Positions 8,400 through 17,343 are shown, counted from the first letter of the stretch. The stretch: DNA of 46,799 nucleotides from UBA1367 sp040268355 (GCA_040268355.1 JAWRIT010000123.1:1-46799), one strand, 5' to 3'. Numbers and translations are program-made. Notes: generated by a model from the sequence alone, not told the origin.

Positions 8400-9650
8400 C
8401 TAGAACGCAGTGTCCAGCAGGTTGATGCCGTCGATCTGCAGGTCGAAGTACGGTGCCGAACGGTACTCGGACTCGTGGAAGTAGCCGTCGGCGATGACCT
8501 CGGTGTCCGGCTCGTAGTCGGCGTCGGTGTCCACGTCGGCCTCGTAGCTGTCGAGGGTCTTGCCGTCGACGGTGAAGGTGGACGTGTCAAAGACGTGGAT
8601 CGACCCGTCCTCCAGCGACGCCTTGGCCTCGTCGAGCGCGGCCTGGGTGCCCTCGGCGGCGACCGCGTCGTTCACTGCGGTGAGCTCGACCGAGCCGGTG
8701 GCCAGGGTACCAGTCCAGTCGGCGTCGATGGCCTCGCCGGCCACGACGGCGTTGATGGCGTACTCGTAGTACGGGGACCAGTTGATGCGGCTGGAGACGA
8801 TGAAGGTGTTGGGGCAGGCGTCGATGGTGCTGCCGTTGTAGGAGACGTCGGGCACGCCGGCGTTCTCGCAGGCCGTGGGCGCGCCCATGGAGTCGGCATG
8901 CTGGGAGATGAGCACGCAGCCGCCGTCGATGAGCTTGGTCGCGCCCTCCTTCTCGGCGGTCTCGTCGTACCACGAGCCGGTGAAGGTGACGTCCATGGTG
9001 ACCTCGGGCACGACGGACTTGGCACCCAGGTAGAACGAGGTGTAGCCGCTCACGACCTCAGCGTAGGTGTAGGCGCCCACGTATCCCATCTTGGCCTCGT
9101 CGGCCGTGATCTCGCCCTTGTCGATCATCTCCTGGAGCTTGAGGCCGGCCGCCACGCCGGCGAGGTAGCGGCCCTCGTAGATGGACGCGAAGGCGTTGTG
9201 GTGGTTGTCCAGGCCCTCGGTGTGCGCCTTGGTGCCGGTGGCGTGGCAGAACTGGACCTCGGGGAACTCCTTGGCAGCCTGGATCACGTAGTCCTCATGC
9301 CCGAAGGAGTCCGCGAAGACGACGGCGCAGCCGGCGTCGGCCAGCTCGGCGGCGGCGTCGTAGCACTCCTGGCCCTCAGGGATGTTCGTCTTGATCAGGT
9401 AGTTCTCCTCGGGGATGCCCAGGGTCTCCATGGACTCCTTGAACGCGTTGATGAAGTTGAGGTCATAGGTGGAGTTCTCATCATGCAGGCAGATGAGACC
9501 GACCTTGATGTCGGCCATGTCGACCGAGGCAGCCTCGCTCTCGCCGCCGCTGTCGGTCGCGCCGCCCCCACATGCTGCGAGTGAGAGGACGGCAGTGGCG
9601 CTCGCACCAAGCGAGACGAACTGACGGCGGCTCAAGTTGTACATGCTCAT
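8400..9650 (-). CDS. BMP-family nucleoside-binding lipoprotein
   Basis: This 416-residue solute-binding lipoprotein belongs to the basic membrane protein/PnrA family, whose members bind purine nucleosides. The N-terminus has SRRQFV, a twin-arginine motif, then a hydrophobic stretch and a LAAC lipobox with the lipidated cysteine at residue 27, so Tat export followed by lipidation is likely. The mature part begins with a short Gly/Ser/Glu linker, then ADIKVGLICLHDENSTYDLNF, the family's first strand and ligand loop. An alternative ATG two codons in (9644) has better spacing from GGGAG. It lies between xpt and the ATPase gene with a hairpin on its 3' side. The gene order supports purine uptake. 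Confidence 0.92.
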   Translation of the reverse strand: MSMYNLSRRQFVSLGASATAVLSLAACGGGATDSGGESEAASVDMADIKVGLICLHDENSTYDLNFINAFKESMETLGIPEENYLIKTNIPEGQECYDAAAELADAGCAVVFADSFGHEDYVIQAAKEFPEVQFCHATGTKAHTEGLDNHHNAFASIYEGRYLAGVAAGLKLQEMIDKGEITADEAKMGYVGAYTYAEVVSGYTSFYLGAKSVVPEVTMDVTFTGSWYDETAEKEGATKLIDGGCVLISQHADSMGAPTACENAGVPDVSYNGSTIDACPNTFIVSSRINWSPYYEYAINAVVAGEAIDADWTGTLATGSVELTAVNDAVAAEGTQAALDEAKASLEDGSIHVFDTSTFTVDGKTLDSYEADVDTDADYEPDTEVIADGYFHESEYRSAPYFDLQIDGINLLDTAF

Positions 9651-9711
9651 ACGCTCCCTTTCATCTTGGAACGTCCCCCCGATGGGACGTCTCCCACCAA
9701 CCCAACGCAGA

Positions 9712-10284
9712 TTACGAGCGAAAGACGATCTCGTCCTCTGACATGGACTCTATCGCGGCCAGCGACTCCAGGCGCACGCCCTTCGCCCGCAGCGCGTCGC
9801 CGGCCCCCGTGAAGCACTTCTCGATGGCGATGGCGACCCCGACGACCGAGGAGCCCGCCTGCTCGCACAGCGACAGCAGGCCGCCGAGCGCCTGGCCCCT
9901 CGCCAGAAAGTCGTCGACCAGAAGCACGCGGTCGGAGGGGCACAGGTAGTCGGTGCTGACCACCACGTTGTAATCCTCATCGTGCGTGAACGAGTGCACC
10001 TGCGCCGCATAGGTGTTGCCGTCGACGTTGCTGGTACGGTGCTTTTTGGCAAAAAGAACGGGCACGCCCATGGCCATGCCCGCCGCCGCCGCGATCGCAA
10101 TGCCGCTCGCCTCAATGGTAAGGACTTTGGTCACCCCACAGTCCCCGAAAAGACGGGCGATCTCCGCAGCCATGTCGGCGAGAAGGCCCGTGTCGATGTT
10201 CTGGTTGAGAAAGCTGCCAACTTTGAGAATGTCTCCGGGAAGCACCTTGCCTTCCCTGAGAATCATCTCCTCCATATGTTTCAT
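9712..10284 (-). CDS. xpt: Xanthine phosphoribosyltransferase
   Basis: This 190-residue enzyme converts xanthine and PRPP to XMP and pyrophosphate in purine salvage. It aligns along its whole length with Bacillus Xpt as I recall it: EGKVLPGDILKVGSFLNQNID at the N-terminus, TIEASGIA in the middle, the KKH flexible-loop region, and the PRPP-binding signature VLLVDDFLARGQA at residues 120-132. I chose ATG 10284 because AGGAG lies 8 bases upstream; ATG 10275 is a weaker alternative. No purine riboswitch was recognisable in the 111-bp leader. It is the first gene of the run leading into the BMP transporter genes, so imported purines would feed directly into nucleotide synthesis. A small hairpin (ACGTCCC/GGGACGT) follows in the 61-bp gap to the lipoprotein gene. 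Confidence 0.93.
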   Translation of the reverse strand: MKHMEEMILREGKVLPGDILKVGSFLNQNIDTGLLADMAAEIARLFGDCGVTKVLTIEASGIAIAAAAGMAMGVPVLFAKKHRTSNVDGNTYAAQVHSFTHDEDYNVVVSTDYLCPSDRVLLVDDFLARGQALGGLLSLCEQAGSSVVGVAIAIEKCFTGAGDALRAKGVRLESLAAIESMSEDEIVFRS

Positions 10285-10395
10285 AGGGCGGACTCCTAGC
10301 ACCTATCAGCCAAGAAACTCAAAGCGTGTACAACCTAGCAGGTCCGCGCCACGCCTGTCGGCTTGACGCAGAAATTGATACCTCCCTACAACACT

Positions 10396-12342
10396 TTAGC
10401 GCAAGGCAGGGGCGGAGGGGCCGGGGAGCTCACCTTCATTCGCGCGTCCCAGCTTCTCAAGCACCGAGCGCGCGATGCCCGCGCCATCGAGCCCCAGCTC
10501 ACCGAGCAGCTCCTCGCGCGTGCCCTGCGCCACGAAGCGGTCGGGCACACCGAGCTGGAGCACGCGGGCTTGCAGGTCCTCCGTGGCGAGGACGCCCAGC
10601 ACGGCCTCCCCCATGCCGCCGGCGCACACGCCCTCCTCGATGGTCACCAGAAGCTCGGTCTTTGCCGCCGCACGGATGGCTTCTCGGTCGAGCGGCTTTG
10701 CCCAGCGCATGTCGACGACGCGCGCGGAGACGCCCGCCTCGGCAAGTCGGCTGGCGGCGTCAAGGGCCGGCTTGGTCATGGAACCCCAACTAAGCAGCGC
10801 CACCTCCGTCCCCTCGACCAGCGTGCGCGCCACGCCGGGCGTCAGGTCCTCGGGCGCGTCGTGCTCGACGATGGGCAGGCAGCCCCCCTTCGGATAGCGG
10901 ATGGCGAAGGGCCCACCCAGCGCGAGCGCCGTGTGCAGGGCGCTCTCCAGCTCGGCGCCGTCCGCAGGGGCCAAGATGCGCAGGTTGGGGATCATGCGCA
11001 GGTAGGCGAGGTCAAAGACGCCCTGGTGCGTGGGTCCGTCCTCGCCCGCGAGCCCCGCGCGGTCCACGCACAGGACCACGTCCTTCGAGCAGAGCGCCAC
11101 GTCGACGATCACCTGGTCGATGCCGCGCTGCAAGAAGGTCGAGTAGACGGCCACCACCGGCTTCTCGCCCCCTGCGGCAAGCCCGCTCGCCAGGCCGACG
11201 GCATGCTCCTCGGCGATGCCCACGTCCACGAAGCGCTCGGGAAACACCTGCGCAAAGGACGAGAGGCCCGTTCCGCCCTCCATCCCCGCGGTGATGGCGA
11301 AGATGCGATCGTCGAGCGTGGCCTCCTGGAGCAGGGTGGTGCCAAAGACGTCCGTGAAGGTGGGACCCTCCTCCTCCGCGCAGCGGGGCTCGCCGGTCGT
11401 CGGATCGAAGGGACCGACCCCATGGAAGAGCTGCGGGATGCGCTCCGCCGGGTCGTAGCCGGCCCCCTTGTGGGTGACCACGTGCACGAGGGTGGGGCCG
11501 TGACTGTCGAGCGCGCTGCGCAGCGCATGGCGCAGCGCAGTGAGGTCGTGCCCGTCCACCGGTGCCAAACAGGTGATGCCCAGCTGCTCGAACATCATGG
11601 TGTACTCGGGCAACAGCAGGTGCTTGACCGAGCCCTTGGCGCTGTTCATGAGCTCGAGCAGCCCCCGCGTGAGGGGCCCCGACTTCGACAGCTGCCGCTG
11701 CAGGAAGTCGCGCCGATCGCGGTAGGCGTTCGACGCACGCAGGTTCCCAAAGTGGTGCGCGAGCGCGCCCACGTTGGGGGAGATCGACATGCCGTTGTCG
11801 TTGAGGACGATGACCATGCGCGTGCGCTCGAGGCCGATCTGGTTCAGCGCCTCGAAGGCCATGCCCCCCGAGATGGAGGCGTCCCCGATGAGCGTGACCA
11901 CATGCTCGTTGGTGCCGTGCAGGTCGCGAGCCTTGGCGAGTCCCAGCGCCACCGAGAGGGAGTCCGAGGCGTGTCCTGAGGGGTGGACGTCAAAGTCGCT
12001 CTCGAGCGGGCTCGGAAAGCCCGAGATGCCCCCGTATTGGCGCAACGTGTCAAACCGGTCGAGACGACCCGTGAGAATCTTGTGGGCATACGCCTGGTGG
12101 CCCACGTCAAAGACGAGGCGATCGTTCGGGCAGTCCAGCTCCGCATGGAGGGCGACGATGGTCTCCACGGCACCGAGGCTCGAGGCCACGTGCCCGCCCG
12201 TCCTCGACGCCGTCGCCACGATCTGCGCGCGAATCTCGCGACAGACGATGGCCAGCTCATCGTCGTTGAGCGCCTTGAGGTCATGCGGATGCATGAGGGC
12301 ATCAATGATGCGCGGCGGAGTGCCGTTGTTGGTGCGGCCCAT
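10396..12342 (-). CDS. dxs: 1-deoxy-D-xylulose-5-phosphate synthase
   Basis: This 648-residue thiamine-diphosphate enzyme condenses pyruvate and glyceraldehyde-3-phosphate to DXP, the first step of the MEP isoprenoid pathway. Its length fits the family (about 620-640). Visible landmarks are the FDVGHQAYAHKILTGR region, the ThDP-binding GDASISGGMAFEALN motif, VLNDNGMSISPNVGAL, and the transketolase-like pyrimidine domain with DRAGLAGEDGPTHQG. I placed the start at ATG 12342 (MGRTNNG), preceded by GGGGAGG although with short spacing. The frame stays open about 500 bases further upstream, but that part overlaps the divergent small gene and does not look coding. It is cytoplasmic and probably monocistronic or read into xpt. 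Confidence 0.95.
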   Translation of the reverse strand: MGRTNNGTPPRIIDALMHPHDLKALNDDELAIVCREIRAQIVATASRTGGHVASSLGAVETIVALHAELDCPNDRLVFDVGHQAYAHKILTGRLDRFDTLRQYGGISGFPSPLESDFDVHPSGHASDSLSVALGLAKARDLHGTNEHVVTLIGDASISGGMAFEALNQIGLERTRMVIVLNDNGMSISPNVGALAHHFGNLRASNAYRDRRDFLQRQLSKSGPLTRGLLELMNSAKGSVKHLLLPEYTMMFEQLGITCLAPVDGHDLTALRHALRSALDSHGPTLVHVVTHKGAGYDPAERIPQLFHGVGPFDPTTGEPRCAEEEGPTFTDVFGTTLLQEATLDDRIFAITAGMEGGTGLSSFAQVFPERFVDVGIAEEHAVGLASGLAAGGEKPVVAVYSTFLQRGIDQVIVDVALCSKDVVLCVDRAGLAGEDGPTHQGVFDLAYLRMIPNLRILAPADGAELESALHTALALGGPFAIRYPKGGCLPIVEHDAPEDLTPGVARTLVEGTEVALLSWGSMTKPALDAASRLAEAGVSARVVDMRWAKPLDREAIRAAAKTELLVTIEEGVCAGGMGEAVLGVLATEDLQARVLQLGVPDRFVAQGTREELLGELGLDGAGIARSVLEKLGRANEGELPGPSAPALR

Positions 12343-12591
12343 GATCCTCCCCGTCGTGTGCGACCAGCCGACCGCCGTCCCCCCGTCGGCGGGATCGACT
12401 TCATCATTGTCCGTCTTTTCTCGTCCGCGCGCAGACCTCAGCGACGCTATCATCGGCAGAATCACAATTGGGCAGGGTCCAAAGGTCAAGGACTTGTGTC
12501 CGCCTGTGGAGACGGCGTTGATGGCGGCGCGCACGGACCGGCGTCGTCGGGCGGTGGCAGGTGGCGGACGGCAGCGAGGAATGGGGCGATC

Positions 12592-12906
12592 ATGGGTGAG
12601 GACGGACGCGAGCGACGGCGGGCCGCCGCACGCGCGGAGCTGGTCGAGGCTATCGAGGAGCTGGGATACCCGCAGGAGTTCGGGGAGGTCATCGCTCATG
12701 AGCTGGGCGGCGAGCAGAGCATGCGCCGCATGGCCAGCTATCTGCGCAGGGCACGTCCGAACAGCCCCGAGGAGATCGCCGACGAGCTGATCGCCATCCT
12801 CGAGGAGCGTCGTCGGTGGGTGGGCCAGAAGATGAGCCAGCAGGCCAACGACCACCTGACCGCCTTCTACAACCGTCCCCGCGACCCCGAGACTCCCGAG
12901 TCATAG
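12592..12906 (+). CDS. Small helical protein of unknown function
   Basis: I do not recognise this 104-residue product. It is Glu/Arg-rich and predicted mostly helical, with no signal peptide or membrane segment. The N-terminal half holds ELVEAIEELGYPQEFGEVIAHELGG and the middle AIILEE-type helices, and it ends in a Pro-rich tail. Codon use matches its neighbours. It runs divergently from dxs, 249 bases away, and ends 85 bases before the convergent cysE stop. I chose ATG 12592 since GAGGA lies upstream and the frame before it looks non-coding. It looks like a lineage-specific conserved protein; nothing suggests a function. Confidence 0.65.
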   Translation: MGEDGRERRRAAARAELVEAIEELGYPQEFGEVIAHELGGEQSMRRMASYLRRARPNSPEEIADELIAILEERRRWVGQKMSQQANDHLTAFYNRPRDPETPES

Positions 12907-12991
12907 GGGGCAGCTGCCGTGGTCGCACCCGAGACGGGACGATGTGACGACGCCGCGGCCTCCGAGTCATAGGCAGCGGCCGCCCCTCACC

Positions 12992-13600
12992 TCACAGGGC
13001 GCAGCTCCAGCGGACGTATTCGGACAGCGGCTCCTCACCGGGGTCTTCCACCAGATGGAGGTCCGTGGCGCCTCGGTCGCGCACGATGCGTGCCGGCACG
13101 CCCGCCACCGTCGAGTGGGCGGGAACGTCTCTCACCACCACGGCTCCGGCAGCGAGGCGGCTGCCGTCCCCCACCGTGATGTCGCCCAGCACGATGGCGC
13201 CCGCCCCCACCAGCACGTCGGACCCGATGGTGGGATGGCGCTTGCCGTGGGCGTCATAGCTCGTCCCGGTCATGCCCAAGGTCACGCCCTGGTAGAGCAG
13301 CACGTCGTCTCCGATGACCGCAGTCGAGCCAATGACCACGCCGATCCCGTGGTCGATGGTGAAGCGCCGGCCGATGCGCGCGGCGGGGTGGATGTCCACG
13401 CCCAGCCGCACGCGCGTCCGCTTGGCCAGCCACAGCGCAAGGTGACGCCACCCGCGCTCGTAGAGCCAGTGGTGCCACCGGTATGACCACACGGCGTGCG
13501 TCCCCACCGAGAAGAGTACGACGTCGAGCATGCCACCGGCTGCGGGGTCACGCTCGAGTGCGGCGCGCGCGTCCTCTCTCATCTGCTGAAACAAGCTCAT
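12992..13600 (-). CDS. cysE: Serine O-acetyltransferase
   Basis: This 202-residue enzyme acetylates L-serine with acetyl-CoA to give O-acetylserine, the substrate of cysteine synthase. The short N-terminal helical region (WSYRWHHWLYERGW) is followed by a left-handed beta-helix of hexapeptide repeats with the signature DIHPAARIGRRFTIDHGIGVVIG (from about residue 69). The catalytic Asp/His pair (IDHG) and the GVTLG turn are present. Length fits the short Gram-positive CysE form. The start follows GAGAGG. It lies 40 bases downstream of cysK on the same strand, so the two form a cysteine-synthesis operon. Confidence 0.94.
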   Translation of the reverse strand: MSLFQQMREDARAALERDPAAGGMLDVVLFSVGTHAVWSYRWHHWLYERGWRHLALWLAKRTRVRLGVDIHPAARIGRRFTIDHGIGVVIGSTAVIGDDVLLYQGVTLGMTGTSYDAHGKRHPTIGSDVLVGAGAIVLGDITVGDGSRLAAGAVVVRDVPAHSTVAGVPARIVRDRGATDLHLVEDPGEEPLSEYVRWSCAL

Positions 13601-13640
13601 AGCTGCCTCTCCCCCACTCGCACTCGCGGTTGCCCGGTGC

Positions 13641-14552
13641 TCATACGTCCATGGACAGGTAGCGCTCGCCAGTGTCCGGCAGGATGACCGCCAGGGTCTG
13701 CCCGTCGTGCCTTCCCCCCTCGACCAGCTCGATGGCCGCAGTCACGGCGGCGCCGGACGAGATTCCCACGAGCAGGCCCAGCTCGTGCGCCAGACGACGC
13801 TTGGTGGCGATGGCATCGTCGGAGCTCACCGTGCGAACCTCGTCCACCACGTTCGCGTCATAGGTCGCCGGGACAAAGCCTGCCCCGATGCCCTGGATGC
13901 GGTGCGCGCCGGGACTCCCGCCCGAGAGCACGGACGACTCGGTCGGCTCGACGGCCACCACGTGCAGGCCAGGCTTGCGCTCCTTGAGGTATGCCCCCGC
14001 GCCAGAGACCGTGCCGCCGGTGCCCACGCCGGCCACCAGCACGTCCACGGCACCCTGGCTGTCCTGCCAGATCTCCGGACCGGTCGTCTCGTAGTGCGCG
14101 CGGGGGTTCGCCGGATTCTCGAACTGCCCGGCGATGATGGCGCCGGGCGTCTGCGCGAGCAGCTCGTCAGCGCGCTCGACCGCCCCCTTCATGCCCGCGG
14201 AGCCGGGCGTGAGCACGAGCGTGGCGCCATAGGACTCGGCGAGCTTGCGCCGCTCGACCGACATCGTCTCGGGCATGACCAGCATCAGGCGATACCCGCG
14301 CTCGGCGGCGATCATCGCCAGGCCGACGCCGGTGTTGCCACTCGTCGGCTCGATGATGGTGCCGCCTGGGCGCAGCGTGCCGTCCGCTTCGGCCGCGTCG
14401 ACCATCGCCCGGGCGATGCGATCCTTGACCGAGCCGCCGGGGTTCGCCGCCTCGCGCTTGCCAAGCAGCGTGGCTCTCCCCCCGACGAGGGCGGAGAGAT
14501 CGATGAGCGGCGTGGAGCCAATGAGCTCCTCGATGGTGGATACCTGTGACAT
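13641..14552 (-). CDS. cysK: Cysteine synthase A (O-acetylserine sulfhydrylase)
   Basis: This 303-residue PLP enzyme makes cysteine from O-acetylserine and sulfide. The PLP lysine is K43 in NPGGSVKDR, the substrate loop is TSGNTG (70-75), and the phosphate-binding loop is GVGTGGTVSG. The QGIGAGFVP and SSGAA motifs near the C-terminus complete the beta-family set. ATG 14552 is preceded by GAGGAGG; an upstream in-frame start lacks this. It is the first gene of cysK-cysE and has a plausible sigma-A-like promoter at 14764-14791. Confidence 0.95.
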   Translation of the reverse strand: MSQVSTIEELIGSTPLIDLSALVGGRATLLGKREAANPGGSVKDRIARAMVDAAEADGTLRPGGTIIEPTSGNTGVGLAMIAAERGYRLMLVMPETMSVERRKLAESYGATLVLTPGSAGMKGAVERADELLAQTPGAIIAGQFENPANPRAHYETTGPEIWQDSQGAVDVLVAGVGTGGTVSGAGAYLKERKPGLHVVAVEPTESSVLSGGSPGAHRIQGIGAGFVPATYDANVVDEVRTVSSDDAIATKRRLAHELGLLVGISSGAAVTAAIELVEGGRHDGQTLAVILPDTGERYLSMDV

Positions 14553-14763
14553 AGCGTGTGCCTCCTCAGGCCGTTCGCGCACGCTGATGCCGATCCAAGA
14601 TCGGACAGAGGTGGTGCGCATGAGTTGTGTGGGAAGAAAGGTGGTGCGGCTTTACGCCCGAGCCTTGGCCTCAGACGGCATGACGCCGCCGGCCATAGCA
14701 GACCCGGGCATGGCACACAGGCAACAACGCTGGAGTATGTCGGTACGACGCAGCATGGACTAT

Positions 14764-14791
14764 ATCCTAGTGAACGAATAGGAGTTGTCAA
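14764..14791 (-). promoter_or_regulatory. Candidate promoter for cysK-cysE
   Basis: On the minus strand a perfect TTGACA (14786-14791) is followed after 16 bases by TAGGAT (14764-14769). It lies about 210 bases upstream of cysK, leaving a long untranslated leader without a recognisable riboswitch. Confidence 0.45.
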
Positions 14792-14844
14792 TCGGCGTCA
14801 ACCGTTTCGTCACATGTCAAGATGTCGGGCGCTTGAGCCGTGCC

Positions 14845-15909
14845 TCAGAGCTTGTCGCGAAAGGCGGGGATCAGGCATAGCAGCCAGACGGAGGCGGCAG
14901 AGAGCACGAGCGAGGCCCCGAACAGGCCAAGGTCTGCCACCAGAGCGGGAAGCGACGCGATGGGCGTGAGACGCACCAGGACGTGCTGCCACAACGGATG
15001 GATGAGGTAGATGCCAAAGCTGCGCCGTGCCAGCAGCTCGACCAGCGGATGGCCTGAGACGGGCGTCTGGCACAGCCTCTCGAAGGCCAGAAACACCATG
15101 AGCGACCAGGGAACGATGGGCAGATACTCGGGAAGGCCCACCCACGACTGGTCGAAGATGACGCGCACCGCCAGCATGCCGGCCATGAGCGCACCCGCCC
15201 CGACCGCGAGCCGCCGGTCGAGCCACAGATAGGTGTGTGCGTAGTACCCCAGCACGTACCAGCTGAGGTTCACGGGGAGTCCCAGGGGCATCCAAAGGCT
15301 CTGGCCCGTGAGCTGGCTCAGCGTGTTCACCCCCTGCAGCAGCACGACCATGCCGAGCGTCACCAGGCGCAGCTCCCGCTCCGACGCCTGCGCCACAAAG
15401 GCCCTGAGGAGCGGGGTCAGCAGATAGCAGCCGATCATCGCGTACACGAACCACAGGTGGTCCCACGACCTACCGCGCGCGAGGTTGACGAACGACTGGC
15501 CGAGCACCTGCACCGAGAGGCCCCCCGCCTCGACTGCCTCCTCGATCACGCAGAACGCGAGCCCGATCGTCAGCAGGACGAAGACCATGCGCCAGACGTG
15601 CCGGGCGACCTTGCGCCACGACATGCCGCGTGCGGGGTCGAGCATCAGGGCGCCAGACATCATGAAGAAGACGGGCACCGCCCAGCGCGCCAGCACGAGC
15701 GCGATGCCGTTCTCCACCATCATGCGCCCGACACCCAGGACCTCGGGCGTACTTGCCCGGTGGATGCACACGAAGGCATGCAGCAGCACGATGACCAGCG
15801 CCCCGGTCGCCCGTGCCCAATCGAAGGCATCGATGTGCGCGGGAGGGCGCGGCACCGCTCCCCCGTCTGTGCCCTGTGCGCTTTGCGCGTGCTTCGTGTC
15901 AATCACCAC
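14845..15909 (-). CDS. Membrane acyltransferase (acyltransferase 3 family)
   Basis: This 354-residue protein has about ten hydrophobic segments and the acyltransferase-3 pattern: an N-terminal FDWARATGALVIVLLHAFV helix carrying the conserved His, FFMMSGALML, and a late LARRSFGIYLIHPLW segment. Family members O-acetylate cell-wall glycans, teichoic acids or exported polysaccharides at the membrane. Start is GTG 15909, downstream of GAGGAAGAG. Neighbours are unrelated genes on the same strand (Asp23 cluster upstream, cysK downstream). Its substrate is unknown; a wall polymer is a reasonable guess because the window is rich in such genes. Confidence 0.85.
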   Translation of the reverse strand: MVIDTKHAQSAQGTDGGAVPRPPAHIDAFDWARATGALVIVLLHAFVCIHRASTPEVLGVGRMMVENGIALVLARWAVPVFFMMSGALMLDPARGMSWRKVARHVWRMVFVLLTIGLAFCVIEEAVEAGGLSVQVLGQSFVNLARGRSWDHLWFVYAMIGCYLLTPLLRAFVAQASERELRLVTLGMVVLLQGVNTLSQLTGQSLWMPLGLPVNLSWYVLGYYAHTYLWLDRRLAVGAGALMAGMLAVRVIFDQSWVGLPEYLPIVPWSLMVFLAFERLCQTPVSGHPLVELLARRSFGIYLIHPLWQHVLVRLTPIASLPALVADLGLFGASLVLSAASVWLLCLIPAFRDKL

Positions 15910-16010
15910 TGCGTCTCTTCCTCGTGCGCCGCGGCGCCTCTTTCTTTTGCATGACAGACGGGCGCGTGCGGCACGGCGCGACCACCCGACAGCCTGGGAC
16001 GAACAAGCTT

Positions 16011-16053
16011 GGGGGTTGCGTGCCGCGCTGTCTCACAGCTCGCCGCAACCCCC
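16011..16053 (-). terminator. Possible terminator of the Asp23 cluster
   Basis: Perfect 10-bp arms (GGGGGTTGCG at 16011-16020, complement at 16044-16053) enclose a 23-base loop that can itself fold (GCTGT/ACAGC). It lies about 55 bases past the Asp23 stop. The following minus-strand bases are only weakly T-rich. Confidence 0.4.
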
Positions 16054-16106
16054 AGTCATCTCACCGCAGGGCGCTCGTCCCGGCGGCGCGTCCTGTCTCT
16101 GCTGGC

Positions 16107-16745
16107 CTACGCGTCATCCTCGGCTGCCTCGGACGCCTCGACCTCGGGTGCCTCAACCTCGGGCTCGTCGTCGGCACCACGTGCGTCCGTCTCGATGGCC
16201 TCCGGCAGCGCCTCGAGCTCGTCTGCCGCAGGAAGCTTGGGCGAGCGCGCGGCCATCTCCTCAGGAGTCAGCACGTCCTCGATGCGCAGGTTGACACCGG
16301 CGACCTCAAGCCCGGTCATGCCGCTGACGGAATCGACCACGGCATGCTTGACGTCTTCGAAGACCTGCGGCGCGTAGGAGCCATAGGCGATGAACACCGC
16401 CACGTTCACCCGCACGGCGCTGTCGGGCGTCACCTCGACGGTCACGCCCCGGCGGGCGTCGCGCACGCCAAAGGCGTCCTGGACGCGGTTGATGAAGCCA
16501 CCCTTCATGCCCACGACGCCAGGAACGTCGCGCATCGCAAGCGCGACGATCTTCTCGATCACGCCGTTCGAGAAGGTGAGGGAGTCCTCGGAATCGAGAT
16601 CCTCGTCGTCCGTGTTCTCGGCATCAGGGGCGTCGACGCTCTGGGCACCCTCCACCTGGGTCTCGACCTGGGGAGTCTGTGAGGTCTCCTCGCTTGCCTG
16701 CTCGGTGGTCTCGGCGGCGTCCCGCTTGAGATCGTCTGTGCTCAT
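16107..16745 (-). CDS. Asp23/Gls24 family envelope-stress protein
   Basis: This 212-residue protein has a DUF322/Asp23 core (residues about 55-160, beginning LTFSNGVIEKIVALAMRDVPGV) flanked by acidic, probably disordered tails. In Staphylococcus, Asp23 coats the membrane by binding AmaP and affects envelope stress. The core here contains the expected GVVGMKGGF and TVEVTPDSAVRVNVAVFIAYG strands. It is the last gene of a three-gene minus-strand cluster after AmaP and the DUF2273 protein. The RBS is AAGGAAAAG. The extended acidic tails are longer than in Firmicute homologues. Confidence 0.92.
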   Translation of the reverse strand: MSTDDLKRDAAETTEQASEETSQTPQVETQVEGAQSVDAPDAENTDDEDLDSEDSLTFSNGVIEKIVALAMRDVPGVVGMKGGFINRVQDAFGVRDARRGVTVEVTPDSAVRVNVAVFIAYGSYAPQVFEDVKHAVVDSVSGMTGLEVAGVNLRIEDVLTPEEMAARSPKLPAADELEALPEAIETDARGADDEPEVEAPEVEASEAAEDDA

Positions 16746-16831
16746 GCTCTTTTCCTTTCTCTTGAACGAACGGTGTCGATAGCCTCACGTGCGCCGCCGT
16801 GGTGCTCGCCACGCCGGTGGCGCGGGCCCCT

Positions 16832-17341
16832 TTAGTGTTCTGACCCGCGCAGCTCCGCCAGCACCTTGCGAACCAGCTTCACGAGCCGTGGGTCGCCGTC
16901 AAGGTACTGGCCGACGGCGACGCCCACCACGACGAGTACCGTCACGAACAGCGTGCGCCAAAAGCCCACCACAAAGACGAGCACCGCGATGAGCAGGCCG
17001 CACAGGCCACCCAACGCCGCATGCTCGTGCCCGGAGAGGACACGGGGCAGCCAGGCGAGCGGGTTTTTCGGGCGGACTCTCTGGGCCGCTTGCTCCTGGG
17101 GGTCGTTTGCGGTCGCCTCGCTGGTGGGCGCTTCGTCCGTCCGCTTGGGTCCCTGCTCGGAAGCCTCCGCGCTCGTCGTCTCGGTCCCCTCTGCCTGCGT
17201 AACCTGAGCCGTGTGCATGTCCTGCTCAGGTGCGGCCGTACGTGGCTGCTCCGGTGCAGCTGTGTGGGCCTGCTCAGGCGAAGCCACGCGGGGCTGCTCC
17301 GCCCCTTCGATGTGCGCCTTGGGCGCCGTCCTGCGTGCCAT
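16832..17341 (-). CDS. DUF2273 small membrane protein
   Basis: The 169-residue protein has a Gln/Glu/Ala/Thr-rich N-terminal region of about 90 residues with imperfect EQ-TAAPEQPR repeats. Two hydrophobic helices follow; the second carries the family pattern GFWRTLFVTVLVVVGVAVGQ and then YLDGD. DUF2273 proteins accompany AmaP and Asp23 and are thought to help anchor them. The start lies 2 bases after the amaP stop with GAGGTGG inside the amaP end, so translation is coupled. The long repeated N-terminal extension is unusual; typical members are about 60-80 residues. Confidence 0.88.
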   Translation of the reverse strand: MARRTAPKAHIEGAEQPRVASPEQAHTAAPEQPRTAAPEQDMHTAQVTQAEGTETTSAEASEQGPKRTDEAPTSEATANDPQEQAAQRVRPKNPLAWLPRVLSGHEHAALGGLCGLLIAVLVFVVGFWRTLFVTVLVVVGVAVGQYLDGDPRLVKLVRKVLAELRGSEH

Positions 17342-17343
17342 GC

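Noticed and set aside
10285..10395. Purine riboswitch ahead of xpt
   Set aside because: I could not find the conserved purine aptamer loops; only a weak promoter-like pair is present.
12343..12855. Longer N-terminal extension of Dxs
   Set aside because: The added residues overlap the divergent small gene, have no Dxs similarity and lack a ribosome-binding site.
12892..12973. Short repeat (CGAGTCATAGG) near the stop of the small unknown gene
   Set aside because: Eleven bases twice, no further structure.
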